Positions 17,906 to 26,152 of a DNA stretch of 64,000 nt are shown here, in pieces (position 1 is the first letter of the stretch; every line of letters begins with the position of its first letter). Where the stretch lies: the NCBI RefSeq assembly GCF_000381985.1, contig NZ_KB907338.1, positions 186,001 to 250,000 on the forward strand. The letters are read 5' to 3'. Made by a program: the position numbers and the translations under genes. The notes under the pieces were generated by a model, which saw only the letters and a list, made by a program, of their open reading frames with translations, ran no database searches and was not told where the DNA came from. This stretch comes from Novispirillum itersonii subsp. itersonii ATCC 12639. Lineage in GTDB: Bacteria > Pseudomonadota > Alphaproteobacteria > Rhodospirillales > Rhodospirillaceae.

Positions 17906-18085
17906 ATGAGCGTCTGGGTGATTTTATTGAAGGTCGGGATTCTGATCGTGGCGGCGGAGCTGGCGATCAATACCCTGTCCCGCTACCGGGCGGGCGATTC
18001 GTCAGAACAGACCAACCACCGCCGGGGCTGGATGCTGGTCGGGGTCATGACCGTGGTGGCGCTGGGGCTGGCATGGTTTGTCTGA
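17906..18085 (+). CDS. Small two-helix membrane protein of unknown function
   Basis: An open frame of 59 residues starts at ATG 17906 with GGAGCGG upstream, 42 bases after the thiolase. It shows an N-terminal hydrophobic helix (VWVILLKVGILIVAAELAI), a hydrophilic loop with R-Y-R-A-G-D and N-H-R-R-G, and a second helix (MLVGVMTVVALGLAWFV) ending at the stop. I do not recognise a family. The ribosome-binding site, two well-formed helices and charged loop argue that it is real. It may be the last gene of the MFS-thiolase operon. Confidence 0.55.
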   Translation: MSVWVILLKVGILIVAAELAINTLSRYRAGDSSEQTNHRRGWMLVGVMTVVALGLAWFV

Positions 18086-18168
18086 AGCCGCTTGCCGGAT
18101 AAGCGTATCTTTTTCGGGGCGGGGGGATAAGATATCCGACTTTGGTCGATCCCCCTGCGGTGACTGTG

Positions 18169-19050
18169 ATGCGTGACGCCTTTTATTATGCCTTCTGCGT
18201 TCTGGCGTGGGGGTCTACCTACTTCGCCGTGACGTTCCTGAAAGGGCCGGTACCGCCCAGCCTGTCGGTGATTTACCGGCTGGTGATTGTGGCGGTGGTG
18301 TTCGCGCTGCTGCATCCGTTGCTGCGCCGCCGCCTGACCGGCCTGTCGGCCCGGACGCACCTGTGGCTGGTGCTGTTCGGTCTGGGCAATTTCGGCCTGT
18401 CTTACGCGATGATGTATGCGGCGGTGACGATGATCCCGTCCGCCCATGCCATCACGCTGTTTGCGATTAAGGTGGTGATGACCCCGGTGTTGCTCGGTCT
18501 GTTCCTGCGGGAGCGGATTCCGCGGGCGATCTGGGTCGGCGGGGTGATTGGCATTGCCGGGGTGGTGCTGATGTTCTGGCCGCAGCTGGCGGGCGGTGAT
18601 CTGCGCGGCGATGCGTGGATGGGCTTTCTGCTGACCCTTGGCGGGGCGGCGATCACGTCTTTCGGCGATGTGGCGTCCACCCGGCTGATCCGTGCCGGGG
18701 GCGACCCGATGACCCTGACATTCTGGGGCACGACCTATGGTGTGCTGTTCCTGATCGTGGTGGCGCTGGTGCAGGGGCAGGCGCTGGTGTGGGATCCGTC
18801 GCTGCACTTCGCGCTGGCGATGGGCTGGCTGGTGGTCGCCTGCTCGATTGTCGCATGGCTGATGTATATGCATCTGGTCAAGACCATCGGCCCGGCCCGC
18901 TGTTCCAACATGGTTACGCTGTTCCCGGTGGTCGGGGTGGCGCTGTCGCTGGCGTTTGAAGGGGTGGCCCCCACGGTGAACGTGCTGGGTGGGGCGGCAC
19001 TGGTCACTGCCGGGGCCTTTCTGGCCAATCGGGGGAAGCTGGCGGCCTGA
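18169..19050 (+). CDS. EamA/DMT-family transporter
   Basis: About 293 residues with ten predicted membrane helices in two EamA repeats. The first opens AFCVLAWGSTYFAVTFLKGPVPPSLSVIYRLVIVAVVF, the usual substrate-entry helices; the second starts near LTLGGAAITSFGDVASTRLIRAGGDP. Proteins of this group export metabolites such as amino acids. ATG 18169 is chosen because family members begin just before the first helix. GTG 18160 or TTG 18142 are possible alternatives, and no strong ribosome-binding site decides between them. Confidence 0.88.
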   Translation: MRDAFYYAFCVLAWGSTYFAVTFLKGPVPPSLSVIYRLVIVAVVFALLHPLLRRRLTGLSARTHLWLVLFGLGNFGLSYAMMYAAVTMIPSAHAITLFAIKVVMTPVLLGLFLRERIPRAIWVGGVIGIAGVVLMFWPQLAGGDLRGDAWMGFLLTLGGAAITSFGDVASTRLIRAGGDPMTLTFWGTTYGVLFLIVVALVQGQALVWDPSLHFALAMGWLVVACSIVAWLMYMHLVKTIGPARCSNMVTLFPVVGVALSLAFEGVAPTVNVLGGAALVTAGAFLANRGKLAA

Positions 19051-19104
19051 CCGGGGCCGTGCCCGGATCAGCCAGCCTACAGCCAGCCAGCAGCCAGACA
19101 GCAA

Positions 19105-19137
19105 ACAGCCCCGGCAGGAAGAACCCGCCGGGGCTGT
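19105..19137 (-). terminator. Terminator between the EamA gene and purD
   Basis: A perfect 11-bp stem (ACAGCCCCGGC at 19105-19115 with 19127-19137) has an 11-base loop. It lies between two convergent genes and can serve both. On the minus strand it is followed by TTTGCTGTCT, a weak U-tract, suiting purD. Confidence 0.7.
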
Positions 19138-19167
19138 CGAGATCAGGCGCAGGGCCGAACCGGGGGC

Positions 19168-20445
19168 TTACGCCTCGCGGGCCACCGCGCGCCAGCCGAT
19201 GTCACGGCGGCAGAAGCCACCGGGCCAGTTCAGGGCGTCAACCCCGGCATAGGCCTTGGCCTGCGCTTCCCGCACGGTGCGGCCGGTGGCGGTGACGCCC
19301 AGCACGCGACCGCCGGTGGCAACCACCGCCCCATCCTGCAGCTTGGTCCCGGCATGGAAGACGGTGACGCCGTCACAGGCCCCGGCTTCGGTCAGGCCGC
19401 CGATCACGGTGCCTTTCTGATACGGGCCGGGGTAGCCGTTGGCGGCCATCACCACCACCAGCGCGGTCTCATCCTTCCAGCGCATGTTGACGTCGGACAG
19501 GCGGCCTTCAGCGGCGGCCAGCAGGGCCTCCAGCAGGTCGCTGTCGAGGCGGCTCATCAGCACCTGACATTCCGGGTCGCCGAAGCGCACGTTGTATTCC
19601 AGCACTTTCGGGCCGTCAGCGGTGATCATCAGGCCGCAGAACAGAACGCCACAGAACGGGGTGCCGCGTTCTTTCATCCGCTGCACGGTCGGCAGGATGG
19701 CGGTGCGCATCACGTCGTCCTGCAGGGCCGGGGTAAACACCGGGGCCGGGGAATAGGCCCCCATGCCGCCGGTGTTGGGGCCGGTATCGCCATCGCCGAC
19801 CGCCTTATGGTCCTGTGCCGCAATCAGCGGAATTGCGGTTTCGCCATCGGCAATCGCGAAGAAGCTGACTTCCTCACCGACCAGAAACTGCTCGATCACC
19901 ACCTCGTTTCCGGCATCGCCGAAAATCCGGGCCCCCATCATGTCGTCCAGCGCGCTCAGGGCTTCGTCGATGCTCTGGCACAGGATCACGCCTTTGCCTG
20001 CGGCAAGGCCATCGGTCTTGATGACGATCGGCGCGCCTTTTTCACGGACATAGGCCTTGGCGGCATCAATGTCGGTGAAGCGGGAATACCACGCGGTGGG
20101 CACCCCGGCCTCGCGCAGCACGTCTTTCATAAAGCCCTTCGAGCCCTCCAGCGCCGCGGCCTGCTCCGACGGGCCGAACACCGGGATCCCGGCTTCGCGC
20201 AGGCGGTCGGCCAGACCCAGCACCAGCGGGCCTTCCGGCCCGACCACCACGAAATCAATGGCATTGGCAACCGCCCACGAGGTGATTTCATCCACCGCTT
20301 CGGCGTTGATCGGCACCAGTGTCGCCACATCGGCAATCCCGGCATTGCCGGGGGCGCAGTAGAGCTGGCGGCAGCGGGGCGACTTTTTCAGGGCCCAGCA
20401 CAGGGCATGTTCACGGCCACCGGAGCCAACGACCAAAACGTTCAT
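19168..20445 (-). CDS. purD: Phosphoribosylamine-glycine ligase
   Basis: A 425-residue ATP-grasp enzyme of purine synthesis that joins glycine to 5-phosphoribosylamine. The N-terminus is diagnostic ([19 protein letters not shown]), followed by [15 protein letters not shown], the ATP-grasp segment [11 protein letters not shown], the [25 protein letters not shown] motif and [10 protein letters not shown]. The start at 20445 has AAAGG upstream. The frame stays open far beyond it, across the divergent xseA gene, but that portion is antisense. It is divergent from xseA with a 72-base spacer. Confidence 0.97.
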   Translation of the reverse strand: MNVLVVGSGGREHALCWALKKSPRCRQLYCAPGNAGIADVATLVPINAEAVDEITSWAVANAIDFVVVGPEGPLVLGLADRLREAGIPVFGPSEQAAALEGSKGFMKDVLREAGVPTAWYSRFTDIDAAKAYVREKGAPIVIKTDGLAAGKGVILCQSIDEALSALDDMMGARIFGDAGNEVVIEQFLVGEEVSFFAIADGETAIPLIAAQDHKAVGDGDTGPNTGGMGAYSPAPVFTPALQDDVMRTAILPTVQRMKERGTPFCGVLFCGLMITADGPKVLEYNVRFGDPECQVLMSRLDSDLLEALLAAAEGRLSDVNMRWKDETALVVVMAANGYPGPYQKGTVIGGLTEAGACDGVTVFHAGTKLQDGAVVATGGRVLGVTATGRTVREAQAKAYAGVDALNWPGGFCRRDIGWRAVAREA

Positions 20446-20517
20446 CGCGCAGCCTTTCAGTCTTACAGGGCATCCGCAAAAGCGGGAGTTTCCAAATCCG
20501 GCCTTCTTGTAGCATAA

Positions 20518-22086
20518 ATGGATGCCATGACGAGTCCCGAAGCCAGATCCGCCCATAATCTCCCCGAACGCAGCGTTTCGGAGCTGTCCGCCGACCTGAA
20601 GCGGACGGTGGAGGAGACCTATTCCCGTGTCCGCGTGCGCGGCGAGATCAGCCAGCCGAAGCTGGCGGGGTCCGGCCATTGCTATCTGCGCCTGAAGGAC
20701 GACACCGCCGTTATCGACGGCATCATCTGGAAGGGCAGCTATCAGAAGCTGACCGTCCGCCCGGAGGAAGGGCTGGAGGTGATCGCCACCGGTCGCCTGA
20801 CCACCTATCCGGGGCGGTCGAGCTATCAGATCGTCATCGACTCGCTGGAACTGGCGGGCGAGGGCGCTTTGCTGAAAATGCTGGAAGAGCGCAGGCGCCG
20901 TCTGGCCGCCGAAGGGCTGTTTGATCCGGCCCGCAAAAAGCGCCGCCCGTTTCTGCCCCGGTGCATCGGGGTGGTCACCAGCCCGACCGGGGCGGTGATC
21001 CGCGATATTCTGCACCGCCTGCGCGACCGCTTTCCGGTGCCGGTGCTGGTGTGGCCGGTGCTGGTGCAGGGGGACGGCGCGGCGCAGCAGGTGGCGAATG
21101 CGGTTGCCGGGTTCAACGCCCTGCCGCCGGACGGGCCGATTCCCCGCCCCGATCTGCTGATCGTCGCCCGGGGCGGCGGATCGCTGGAAGATCTGATGGC
21201 CTTTAACGAAGAAGTCACCGTGCGGGCGGTGGCGGCCTCGCGGATTCCGGTGATTTCCGCCGTCGGGCACGAAACGGATACCACCCTGTGCGATTTTGCC
21301 GCCGATCTGCGGGCCCCGACCCCGACCGGGGCCGCAGAAATGGCGGTGCCGGTGCGTCTTGACCTGCTGGCGCAGGTGCGGGACGACGGCCAGCGCCTGC
21401 ACGGTGCCACCCGCCGCCTGCTGGAAGACCGGGCGATGCGGCTGGAAGGTCTGGCCCGTGGCCTGCCGCCGGTGGACCGGATGATTGAGGATTACGCCCA
21501 GCGGCTGGATGACCGCTGGGAGCGGCTGGGCACCGCAGCCCGGATGACGGTGGACCGGCGGGCGGCGATGGTCGGCCAGCTGGGGGCACGTCTGCGCAGC
21601 CCGGCAGAGCAGATCGCGGCCAAACAGGGGCAGCTGGCGCAGGCGGCGCAGGGGCTTGACGGCGCGGTGCGCTATACCCTGAAAGACCGCGATGCCCGCC
21701 TGACGGCGGTATCCGGGCGGTTGCGGCCCGATGCGGTGGCCCGGGACGTCACGCGGCATCAGCGGGATCTGGATTCGCTGTGGGCCCGGCTGGGGACGGC
21801 GGCGGCGCGGTCCCTGCCGGAGGCCGAACGCCGTCTGACGGCTGCGGCAGAACGGCTGGCGGTCAATTCCTATCAGGGGATCCTGGACCGGGGCTATGTG
21901 GTGGTGCGCGATGACAGCGGGCAGGTGATTGACAGCCGCGCCCCGCTGAAGGGCGGCGAGGCCGTGACGCTGCAGTTCCGTGACGGCAGTGCCGGGGCGG
22001 TGATCACCGGATCGGGCAGCGTGGCAGGCGGGCGGCGTACCCCCGGCCGCAAGGGCGATGATACCCGGCAGGAGACCCTGTTCTGA
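20518..22086 (+). CDS. xseA: Exodeoxyribonuclease VII large subunit
   Basis: A 522-residue protein with an N-terminal OB-fold ([44 protein letters not shown]), a catalytic domain containing [43 protein letters not shown] and [28 protein letters not shown], and a long coiled-coil C-terminus. It degrades single-stranded DNA with XseB and functions in mismatch repair. ATG 20518 is used; a second ATG lies three codons later. xseB is not adjacent. Confidence 0.96.
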   Translation: MDAMTSPEARSAHNLPERSVSELSADLKRTVEETYSRVRVRGEISQPKLAGSGHCYLRLKDDTAVIDGIIWKGSYQKLTVRPEEGLEVIATGRLTTYPGRSSYQIVIDSLELAGEGALLKMLEERRRRLAAEGLFDPARKKRRPFLPRCIGVVTSPTGAVIRDILHRLRDRFPVPVLVWPVLVQGDGAAQQVANAVAGFNALPPDGPIPRPDLLIVARGGGSLEDLMAFNEEVTVRAVAASRIPVISAVGHETDTTLCDFAADLRAPTPTGAAEMAVPVRLDLLAQVRDDGQRLHGATRRLLEDRAMRLEGLARGLPPVDRMIEDYAQRLDDRWERLGTAARMTVDRRAAMVGQLGARLRSPAEQIAAKQGQLAQAAQGLDGAVRYTLKDRDARLTAVSGRLRPDAVARDVTRHQRDLDSLWARLGTAAARSLPEAERRLTAAAERLAVNSYQGILDRGYVVVRDDSGQVIDSRAPLKGGEAVTLQFRDGSAGAVITGSGSVAGGRRTPGRKGDDTRQETLF

Positions 22087-22175
22087 CCGGTCGGGTATGG
22101 CAACCGGAGAGGGAGAATTCCTTGACGCTTTCCCTCGGTGGGGGGTATAGCGTTCCGTGCCGTGGGACTACATCT

Positions 22176-22587
22176 TAGGTCTATGGTCTGCTGTGGACTA
22201 TCCGACGGGGACGGAGCGATGAAATCCAGCTTCCGGGGGGCTTACGCCAAACGCCTGCGGTCAATTGCCGACCGGATGTCGGCTGACCTTCCCGATACCG
22301 ATATTCCGCCCCTGTTGATGCTCAATGCTGACCTATGGGCTGCGCTGGACTCTGATGTCCGGGCGGGCCTGTTTTCATCCCCGGAAATACTGGCGGAAAC
22401 TTTGCTGACACGGGCGCGGACCGTGGCAGAGCAGACCCGTCTGATGACCCGGGGGAGAGGGGACTGCCAGCGGTTGATTCTGCTCAACCGTCAGACGGCC
22501 AGCCTGCTCGACGGGCATGACCAAAGGCAGGGGGAAGAGGCAGACTGCCCGAAGGTCATGTGACCAAAGTATAGTTCCATAGACCTA
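22176..22587. repeat. 11-bp inverted repeat flanking the first FlaF-like gene
   Basis: TAGGTCTATGG at 22176-22186 and its exact complement CCATAGACCTA at 22577-22587 bracket the gene at 22219-22563. Each copy is itself nearly palindromic (CTATG/CATAG arms), so operator sites for one regulator are the simplest reading. Confidence 0.5.
22219..22563 (+). CDS. Small FlaF-like protein, copy 1
   Basis: This 114-residue protein starts at ATG 22219 with GGAG upstream. Its layout is Y-A-x-R-L-x-x-x-A-x-x-M near the N-terminus, then L-W-x-A-L around residue 46, a helical middle and L-I-L-L-N-R-Q-T-A-S-L-L near the C-terminus. The same landmarks occur in the next gene, so the two are paralogues. The layout also resembles FlaF, the alphaproteobacterial flagellin regulator (LW... 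middle, then L-I-x-x-N-R-x-I). The FlaF assignment is tentative and there are no flagellar genes nearby. It lies 130 bases after xseA and is flanked by an inverted repeat. Confidence 0.5.
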   Translation: MKSSFRGAYAKRLRSIADRMSADLPDTDIPPLLMLNADLWAALDSDVRAGLFSSPEILAETLLTRARTVAEQTRLMTRGRGDCQRLILLNRQTASLLDGHDQRQGEEADCPKVM

Positions 22588-22885
22588 TGCAATGATTGAC
22601 GCCGTCAGGGGGTTGGGGCAAACTTCCGGTTGTCGGTTGCGGCTTTGTCTATTCCTTAACGGGCGTGTGATAGTCCTGTAGGATTAAGAGGTCGCTTTCA
22701 TCGACCTGTCTGTTCGGGGGCCTATCCGCCAGGGCATTTTCCGGTAAGGAGACACCCATCAAAGGGGCTCCGGTACATCGGGGGAAGTGCCTTTCTTTTA
22801 AGAAGTTAGAGTGTTCTCAGGCGCAGGGCAGGGCTCCGCCGTTACTGATGAAGACTCTAGGCCAGCTGATAGGAAAGGGGGGGTG
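22564..22885. other. Intergenic stretch between the two FlaF-like genes
   Basis: About 320 bases with no supported gene. It begins with the right arm of the 11-bp inverted repeat. The stretch is AT-richer than its surroundings (for example around 22640-22690) and may hold the promoter of the second gene. No convincing -35/-10 pair or terminator was recognised. Confidence 0.45.
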
Positions 22886-23245
22886 ATGGCGTATATTCCT
22901 TGGACGCTGTATGCGATGCGTCTGCAGCGGGTTGCCCAGAAGATGGCTTCCGCGCAGGATTCGGCGGCACTGGAACATTGCCTGCAGGAGCATTCCGCTC
23001 TGTGGGAGCGGATTGCCGGACTGATCACCGAGGCGGAAGAAGAAGGGGTGACTGGCCTGAGGCGGCAAATCCTGCCGCTGACCCGTTTGGTCAACCTTGG
23101 TCGCGGCGATGCAGTGCGTGCAGATGGCACGGGGGAGAGCGCCGCTGTGGAGTCTCTGTCAACCCTGATTGCCCTGAACCGGCAGGCTGCGGCAATGCTG
23201 CCGGATCTGGAACTGGGGACGCCGGTCAGGCAATGGCTGAATTGA
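22886..23245 (+). CDS. Small FlaF-like protein, copy 2
   Basis: A 119-residue protein starting at ATG 22886 behind AGGAAAGGGGGG. It shares with the upstream copy the Y-A-x-R-L-x-x-x-A-x-K/R-M opening, the A-L-W-x-x-I segment, and L-I-A-L-N-R-Q-A-A-A-M-L near the end. A middle stretch, LRRQILPLTRLVNLG, parallels the helix preceding the C-terminal motif in FlaF proteins. If FlaF-like, it would act on flagellin mRNA or secretion; this is inference. A general helical protein of unknown role is the alternative. Confidence 0.55.
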   Translation: MAYIPWTLYAMRLQRVAQKMASAQDSAALEHCLQEHSALWERIAGLITEAEEEGVTGLRRQILPLTRLVNLGRGDAVRADGTGESAAVESLSTLIALNRQAAAMLPDLELGTPVRQWLN

Positions 23246-23327
23246 TGCGTTGATAAAGGCTGGCGGCCTGTCTGCGGGAAATCTGCATCAGTACATTCAA
23301 ATTATCTTTTTGGCCTCACGACCCCCC

Positions 23328-23403
23328 TTGACAGTTGGGCGGCGTTTCGCGAATCTGTCGTCAGAGCCTGGGTCCGGGCCCCTCTGGCGATGAGGCGTCA
23401 TCG
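23328..23403 (+). promoter_or_regulatory. Possible promoter and structured leader of terC
   Basis: TTGACA at 23328-23333 is a perfect -35 hexamer, although only a weak -10 (GAATCT) sits 17 bases on. A leader of roughly 110 bases follows, with a stem-loop CGATGA-GGCG-TCATCG at 23388-23403. Alx/TerC genes are often controlled by the manganese-sensing yybP-ykoY riboswitch, but I do not see its consensus here. Confidence 0.35.
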
Positions 23404-23467
23404 CGATGTCGGATCTCCTCGTATAAGAACTGCGCTGACGCGGCGCGATGGGTTCTGAGGGTCTTCC

Positions 23468-24397
23468 ATGGACTTCACCCTGCTGGCATGGGGCGGCTTC
23501 GGCGTCTTCGTGCTTATCCTCCTTGCTTTTGACCTTGGTCTGCTGAACCGGAACGACGAAGAAGTGTCGATCCGCAAGTCGCTGATCATGTGTAGCTTTT
23601 ATGCCTCTCTGGCGCTGATCTTCGCCGGTGGGGTCGCCTATGTTCAGGGCCTGCCCAAGGGGCTGGAGTTCCTGACCGGTTATGTGATTGAACTCAGCCT
23701 CAGCCTCGACAACGTGTTTGTCATCGCGCTGGTGTTCACCGCCTTCGCCATTCCGACCAAATATCAGCACCGGGTGCTGTTCTGGGGCATCCTCGGGGCG
23801 CTGGTGATGCGTGCCGGTATGATTCTGGCAGGGATCTCGCTGGTTCAGCAGTTCCACTGGGTTATTTACATCTTCGGCGGCTTCCTGATCTTCACCGGTC
23901 TGAAGATGCTGAAGCCTGATGATGCCGATCCGGACCCGGAAAAGATCTGGCTGGTGCGTCTGGCCCGCCGCTTCTTCCCGGTGACGCCCGATTTCCACGG
24001 TCACAGTTTCTTCGTGCGGATCAACGGTGTGCGTCATATCACCCCGCTGTTTCTGTCGCTGATGGCGGTCGAAGCGATTGATGTGATCTTTGCGGTCGAT
24101 AGCATTCCGGCGATTTTCGCCGTCACCACCGACCCGTTCATCGTCTTCACCTCCAACGTGTTTGCGATTCTTGGTCTGCGGTCCCTGTATTTTGCCCTCG
24201 CCGGTCTGCTGCCGCGCTTTAAGTACCTGAAATATGGTCTGGCGCTGCTGCTGGTGGTCATCGGCACCAAGATGGTGCTGGTGGATATCTACAAGCTGCC
24301 GACCTGGGTGGCGCTCAGCCTTACGGCGGGCATTCTGGGGGGGTCCATCGCGCTGTCGCTGTGGAAGACCCGCGATCAGGCGAAAGTGGCCGGATAA
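23468..24397 (+). CDS. TerC/Alx-family membrane protein
   Basis: A 309-residue protein with about nine membrane helices and the family motifs: LTGYVIELSLSLDNVFVIALVF and, in the second half, EAIDVIFAVDSIPAIFAVT, with paired acidic residues thought to bind metal. The N-terminal W-x-G-F-x-x-F-V and the loop with R-K-S-L match Alx. Members export manganese or help metalate exoenzymes at the membrane. The ATG follows TGAGGG. The terminator lies in the end of the convergent LysR gene. Confidence 0.92.
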   Translation: MDFTLLAWGGFGVFVLILLAFDLGLLNRNDEEVSIRKSLIMCSFYASLALIFAGGVAYVQGLPKGLEFLTGYVIELSLSLDNVFVIALVFTAFAIPTKYQHRVLFWGILGALVMRAGMILAGISLVQQFHWVIYIFGGFLIFTGLKMLKPDDADPDPEKIWLVRLARRFFPVTPDFHGHSFFVRINGVRHITPLFLSLMAVEAIDVIFAVDSIPAIFAVTTDPFIVFTSNVFAILGLRSLYFALAGLLPRFKYLKYGLALLLVVIGTKMVLVDIYKLPTWVALSLTAGILGGSIALSLWKTRDQAKVAG

Positions 24398-24424
24398 CGG
24401 CCAGCTGCCTGTGGGCTTAATGCT

Positions 24425-25327
24425 TCAGGTGACGGGCGCGGGGGCTTCCTCCGCGCCCGTTTCCATTTCCGGTAAAGAGGCGGCCAGCCAGTCGATGAAG
24501 TGGGCCGCCGGGCTGCCCGCCGCCGGTTCTGATACCGTCAGGGCAATGTAGTCGGCCCCGCCGTCACAGAAGCCGAACGGGGCCACCAGCACCCCGTTGG
24601 CCAGATCGTCCGCGACCAGCGGCAGCGGGCCGATGGCCAGCCCCAGCCCGGCCACAGCCGCCTGTAACGAAAATGAGAAATGATCGAACACCGGCTCTGA
24701 CGGGGCCGGGGGCAGAGGCTGGCCGCTGCGGCGGGACCAGTCGGCCCATGCCTGTGGCCGGGTGCGGGTATGCAGGCGCGGGGCGGTTGCCAGTGTGCGG
24801 CCCCAGCGGTCCCACGCTGCCGGATTACACACCACCCCGACCCGCTCCCGGCACAGGGGGCGGACTGTCCCCCCTGTCGGCAGGCCAAAATCAGCCCGGC
24901 GGATTGCCAGATCAATTCCCGAGTCGGACAGATCAATCGGTCCGCCTGCTGTTGCCAGATGCACGCTGATACCCGGATGCCGGGCTGAGAACGCGGGCAG
25001 ATGGGGCATCAGCCAGCGCATGGTCAGGGTCGGTTCGCAGCTGACGGCCAGTGTCGCCGGGTGACGCAGCCGGGCGCAGGTCTGGCGCAGGTCGCTGAAC
25101 ATCCGCTCCAGACAGTCGGCGAGAATCCGTCCTTCCGGGGTCAGGCTGACCCGGCGGCTGTGGCGATGGAACAGGGGCACGCCAAGGGCCTGTTCCGCCT
25201 GTTGCACGGCACGGCTGACCGCGCCATGGGTCAGGTTCAGGCTGTCTGCCGCCTTGGTGAAGCTGCTGTGCCGGGCGGCGGCGTCAACGGCCACCAACGG
25301 GGCCAGCGGCGGCAGATCTCGGGCCAT
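24425..25327 (-). CDS. LysR-family transcriptional regulator (GcvA-like)
   Basis: A 300-residue protein with an N-terminal HTH (LVAVDAAARHSSFTKAADSLNLTHGAVSRAVQQAEQALGVPLFHR, residues about 11-55) and a substrate-binding domain. The opening L-P-P-L-x-x-L and T-H-G-A-V-S-R-A-V resemble the GcvA branch. It is divergent from a LysE exporter gene, with a perfect 6-5-6 palindrome between them, so it probably controls that exporter in response to an amino acid. The ligand is unknown. Confidence 0.92.
   Translation of the reverse strand: MARDLPPLAPLVAVDAAARHSSFTKAADSLNLTHGAVSRAVQQAEQALGVPLFHRHSRRVSLTPEGRILADCLERMFSDLRQTCARLRHPATLAVSCEPTLTMRWLMPHLPAFSARHPGISVHLATAGGPIDLSDSGIDLAIRRADFGLPTGGTVRPLCRERVGVVCNPAAWDRWGRTLATAPRLHTRTRPQAWADWSRRSGQPLPPAPSEPVFDHFSFSLQAAVAGLGLAIGPLPLVADDLANGVLVAPFGFCDGGADYIALTVSEPAAGSPAAHFIDWLAASLPEMETGAEEAPAPVT
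24432..24460 (+). terminator. Probable terC terminator inside the LysR 3' end
   Basis: A perfect 10-bp stem (ACGGGCGCGG with CCGCGCCCGT) followed by TTCCATTTCC lies 35 bases after the terC stop, within the last codons of the convergent LysR gene. Confidence 0.6.
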
Positions 25328-25353
25328 CGGTCTCTCCTGTGCTGTGAGGAAAA

Positions 25354-25370
25354 CTCACCGATATGGTGAG
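25354..25370. promoter_or_regulatory. Palindromic LysR operator between lysR and lysE-like genes
   Basis: CTCACC (25354-25359) and GGTGAG (25365-25370) form a perfect inverted repeat around GATAT, 27 bases upstream of the LysR start codon. This fits a LysR recognition site in a divergent promoter. Confidence 0.65.
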
Positions 25371-25460
25371 AACGTTTCGATTTTTTATGCCTTCTTCCGG
25401 CGTCATTGTCAGCCATCAGCACAGAAGCAGGGGCAGATGACCCCGGGATGGAGACAGAGG

Positions 25461-26096
25461 ATGGATCAGACGGTGATACAGATGGCAGCGGCCCAGATGC
25501 TGCCGGTGGCGGTGGTGACTCTGCTGGCGGTGATCAGCCCGGGGCCGGACTTTGCGATGGTGACGCGGGTCAGCCTGACCGGGGGCCGACGGGCCGGACT
25601 GCTGGCGGCGCTGGGGATTGCCTGCGGCGTGACGGTGCATGTCACGTATACGGTGCTGGGGTTTGGCTGGGTGCTGCACGCCGCCCCGCAACTGCTGGAA
25701 GGGGTGCGCTATGCCGGGGCAGCGTGGCTGGTGTGGATCGGCGTTCAGTCCCTGCGGGCCCGCCCGGTGACAGAGGGGGAAGACGCTGTGGCCGGTCCGG
25801 CGATGACCGGGGCAGCGGCATGGCGGGCCGGGGCCCTGTGTAACGCGCTGAACCCCAAGACCGCGCTGTTTTTCATCGCCCTGTTCAGTCAGGGGATTGA
25901 TCCGGCAACGCCGCAGGCAGTTCAGGTCGGGTTCGGGGTGTTCATTGCAGTGGCACACCTGCTGTGGTTTGCCGTGGTGGCACTGGCGTTGACACACCCG
26001 CGCCTGACACAGGGGATCCGGCGGATCCGCCATCGTGTGGAGCAGGCCGTGGGGCTGTGCCTGATCGGGCTGGGTCTGCGTCTGGCACTGGTCTGA
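25461..26096 (+). CDS. LysE-family amino-acid exporter
   Basis: A 211-residue protein with about six helices and the LysE/RhtB motif ISPGPDFAMVTRVSLTGGRRAGLLAALGIACGV near the N-terminus. W-x-G-V-Q-S-L-R, then G-A-L-C-N-A-L-N-P-K-T-A-L-F-F, complete the pattern. ATG 25461 has GGAG seven bases upstream; ATG 25437 (AGGGGC upstream) is an alternative that adds eight residues. It exports an amino acid or similar compound under control of the divergent LysR. Confidence 0.92.
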   Translation: MDQTVIQMAAAQMLPVAVVTLLAVISPGPDFAMVTRVSLTGGRRAGLLAALGIACGVTVHVTYTVLGFGWVLHAAPQLLEGVRYAGAAWLVWIGVQSLRARPVTEGEDAVAGPAMTGAAAWRAGALCNALNPKTALFFIALFSQGIDPATPQAVQVGFGVFIAVAHLLWFAVVALALTHPRLTQGIRRIRHRVEQAVGLCLIGLGLRLALV

Positions 26097-26100
26097 GAAA

Positions 26101-26143
26101 CAGCGACGGGCCGCACTCCGGTGGGGAGTGCGGCCCGTCGCTG
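26101..26143. terminator. Strong bidirectional terminator between lysE-like gene and serC
   Basis: A perfect 19-bp stem (26101-26119 with 26125-26143) and a GGTGG loop lie between two convergent genes. On the plus strand a T-run follows after CGGGGA. It begins four bases after the lysE-like stop. Confidence 0.9.
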
Positions 26144-26152
26144 CGGGGATTT

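Noticed and set aside
20446-21759. Upstream extension of purD to an 863-residue reading frame
   Set aside because: The added 438 codons are antisense to xseA, rich in Arg/Gln/His/Gly as expected of a shadow frame, and precede a canonical PurD start.
23334-23467. yybP-ykoY manganese riboswitch before terC
   Set aside because: The conserved GGGGAGUA and CUAUA-type core segments are not seen; only generic stem-loops are present.
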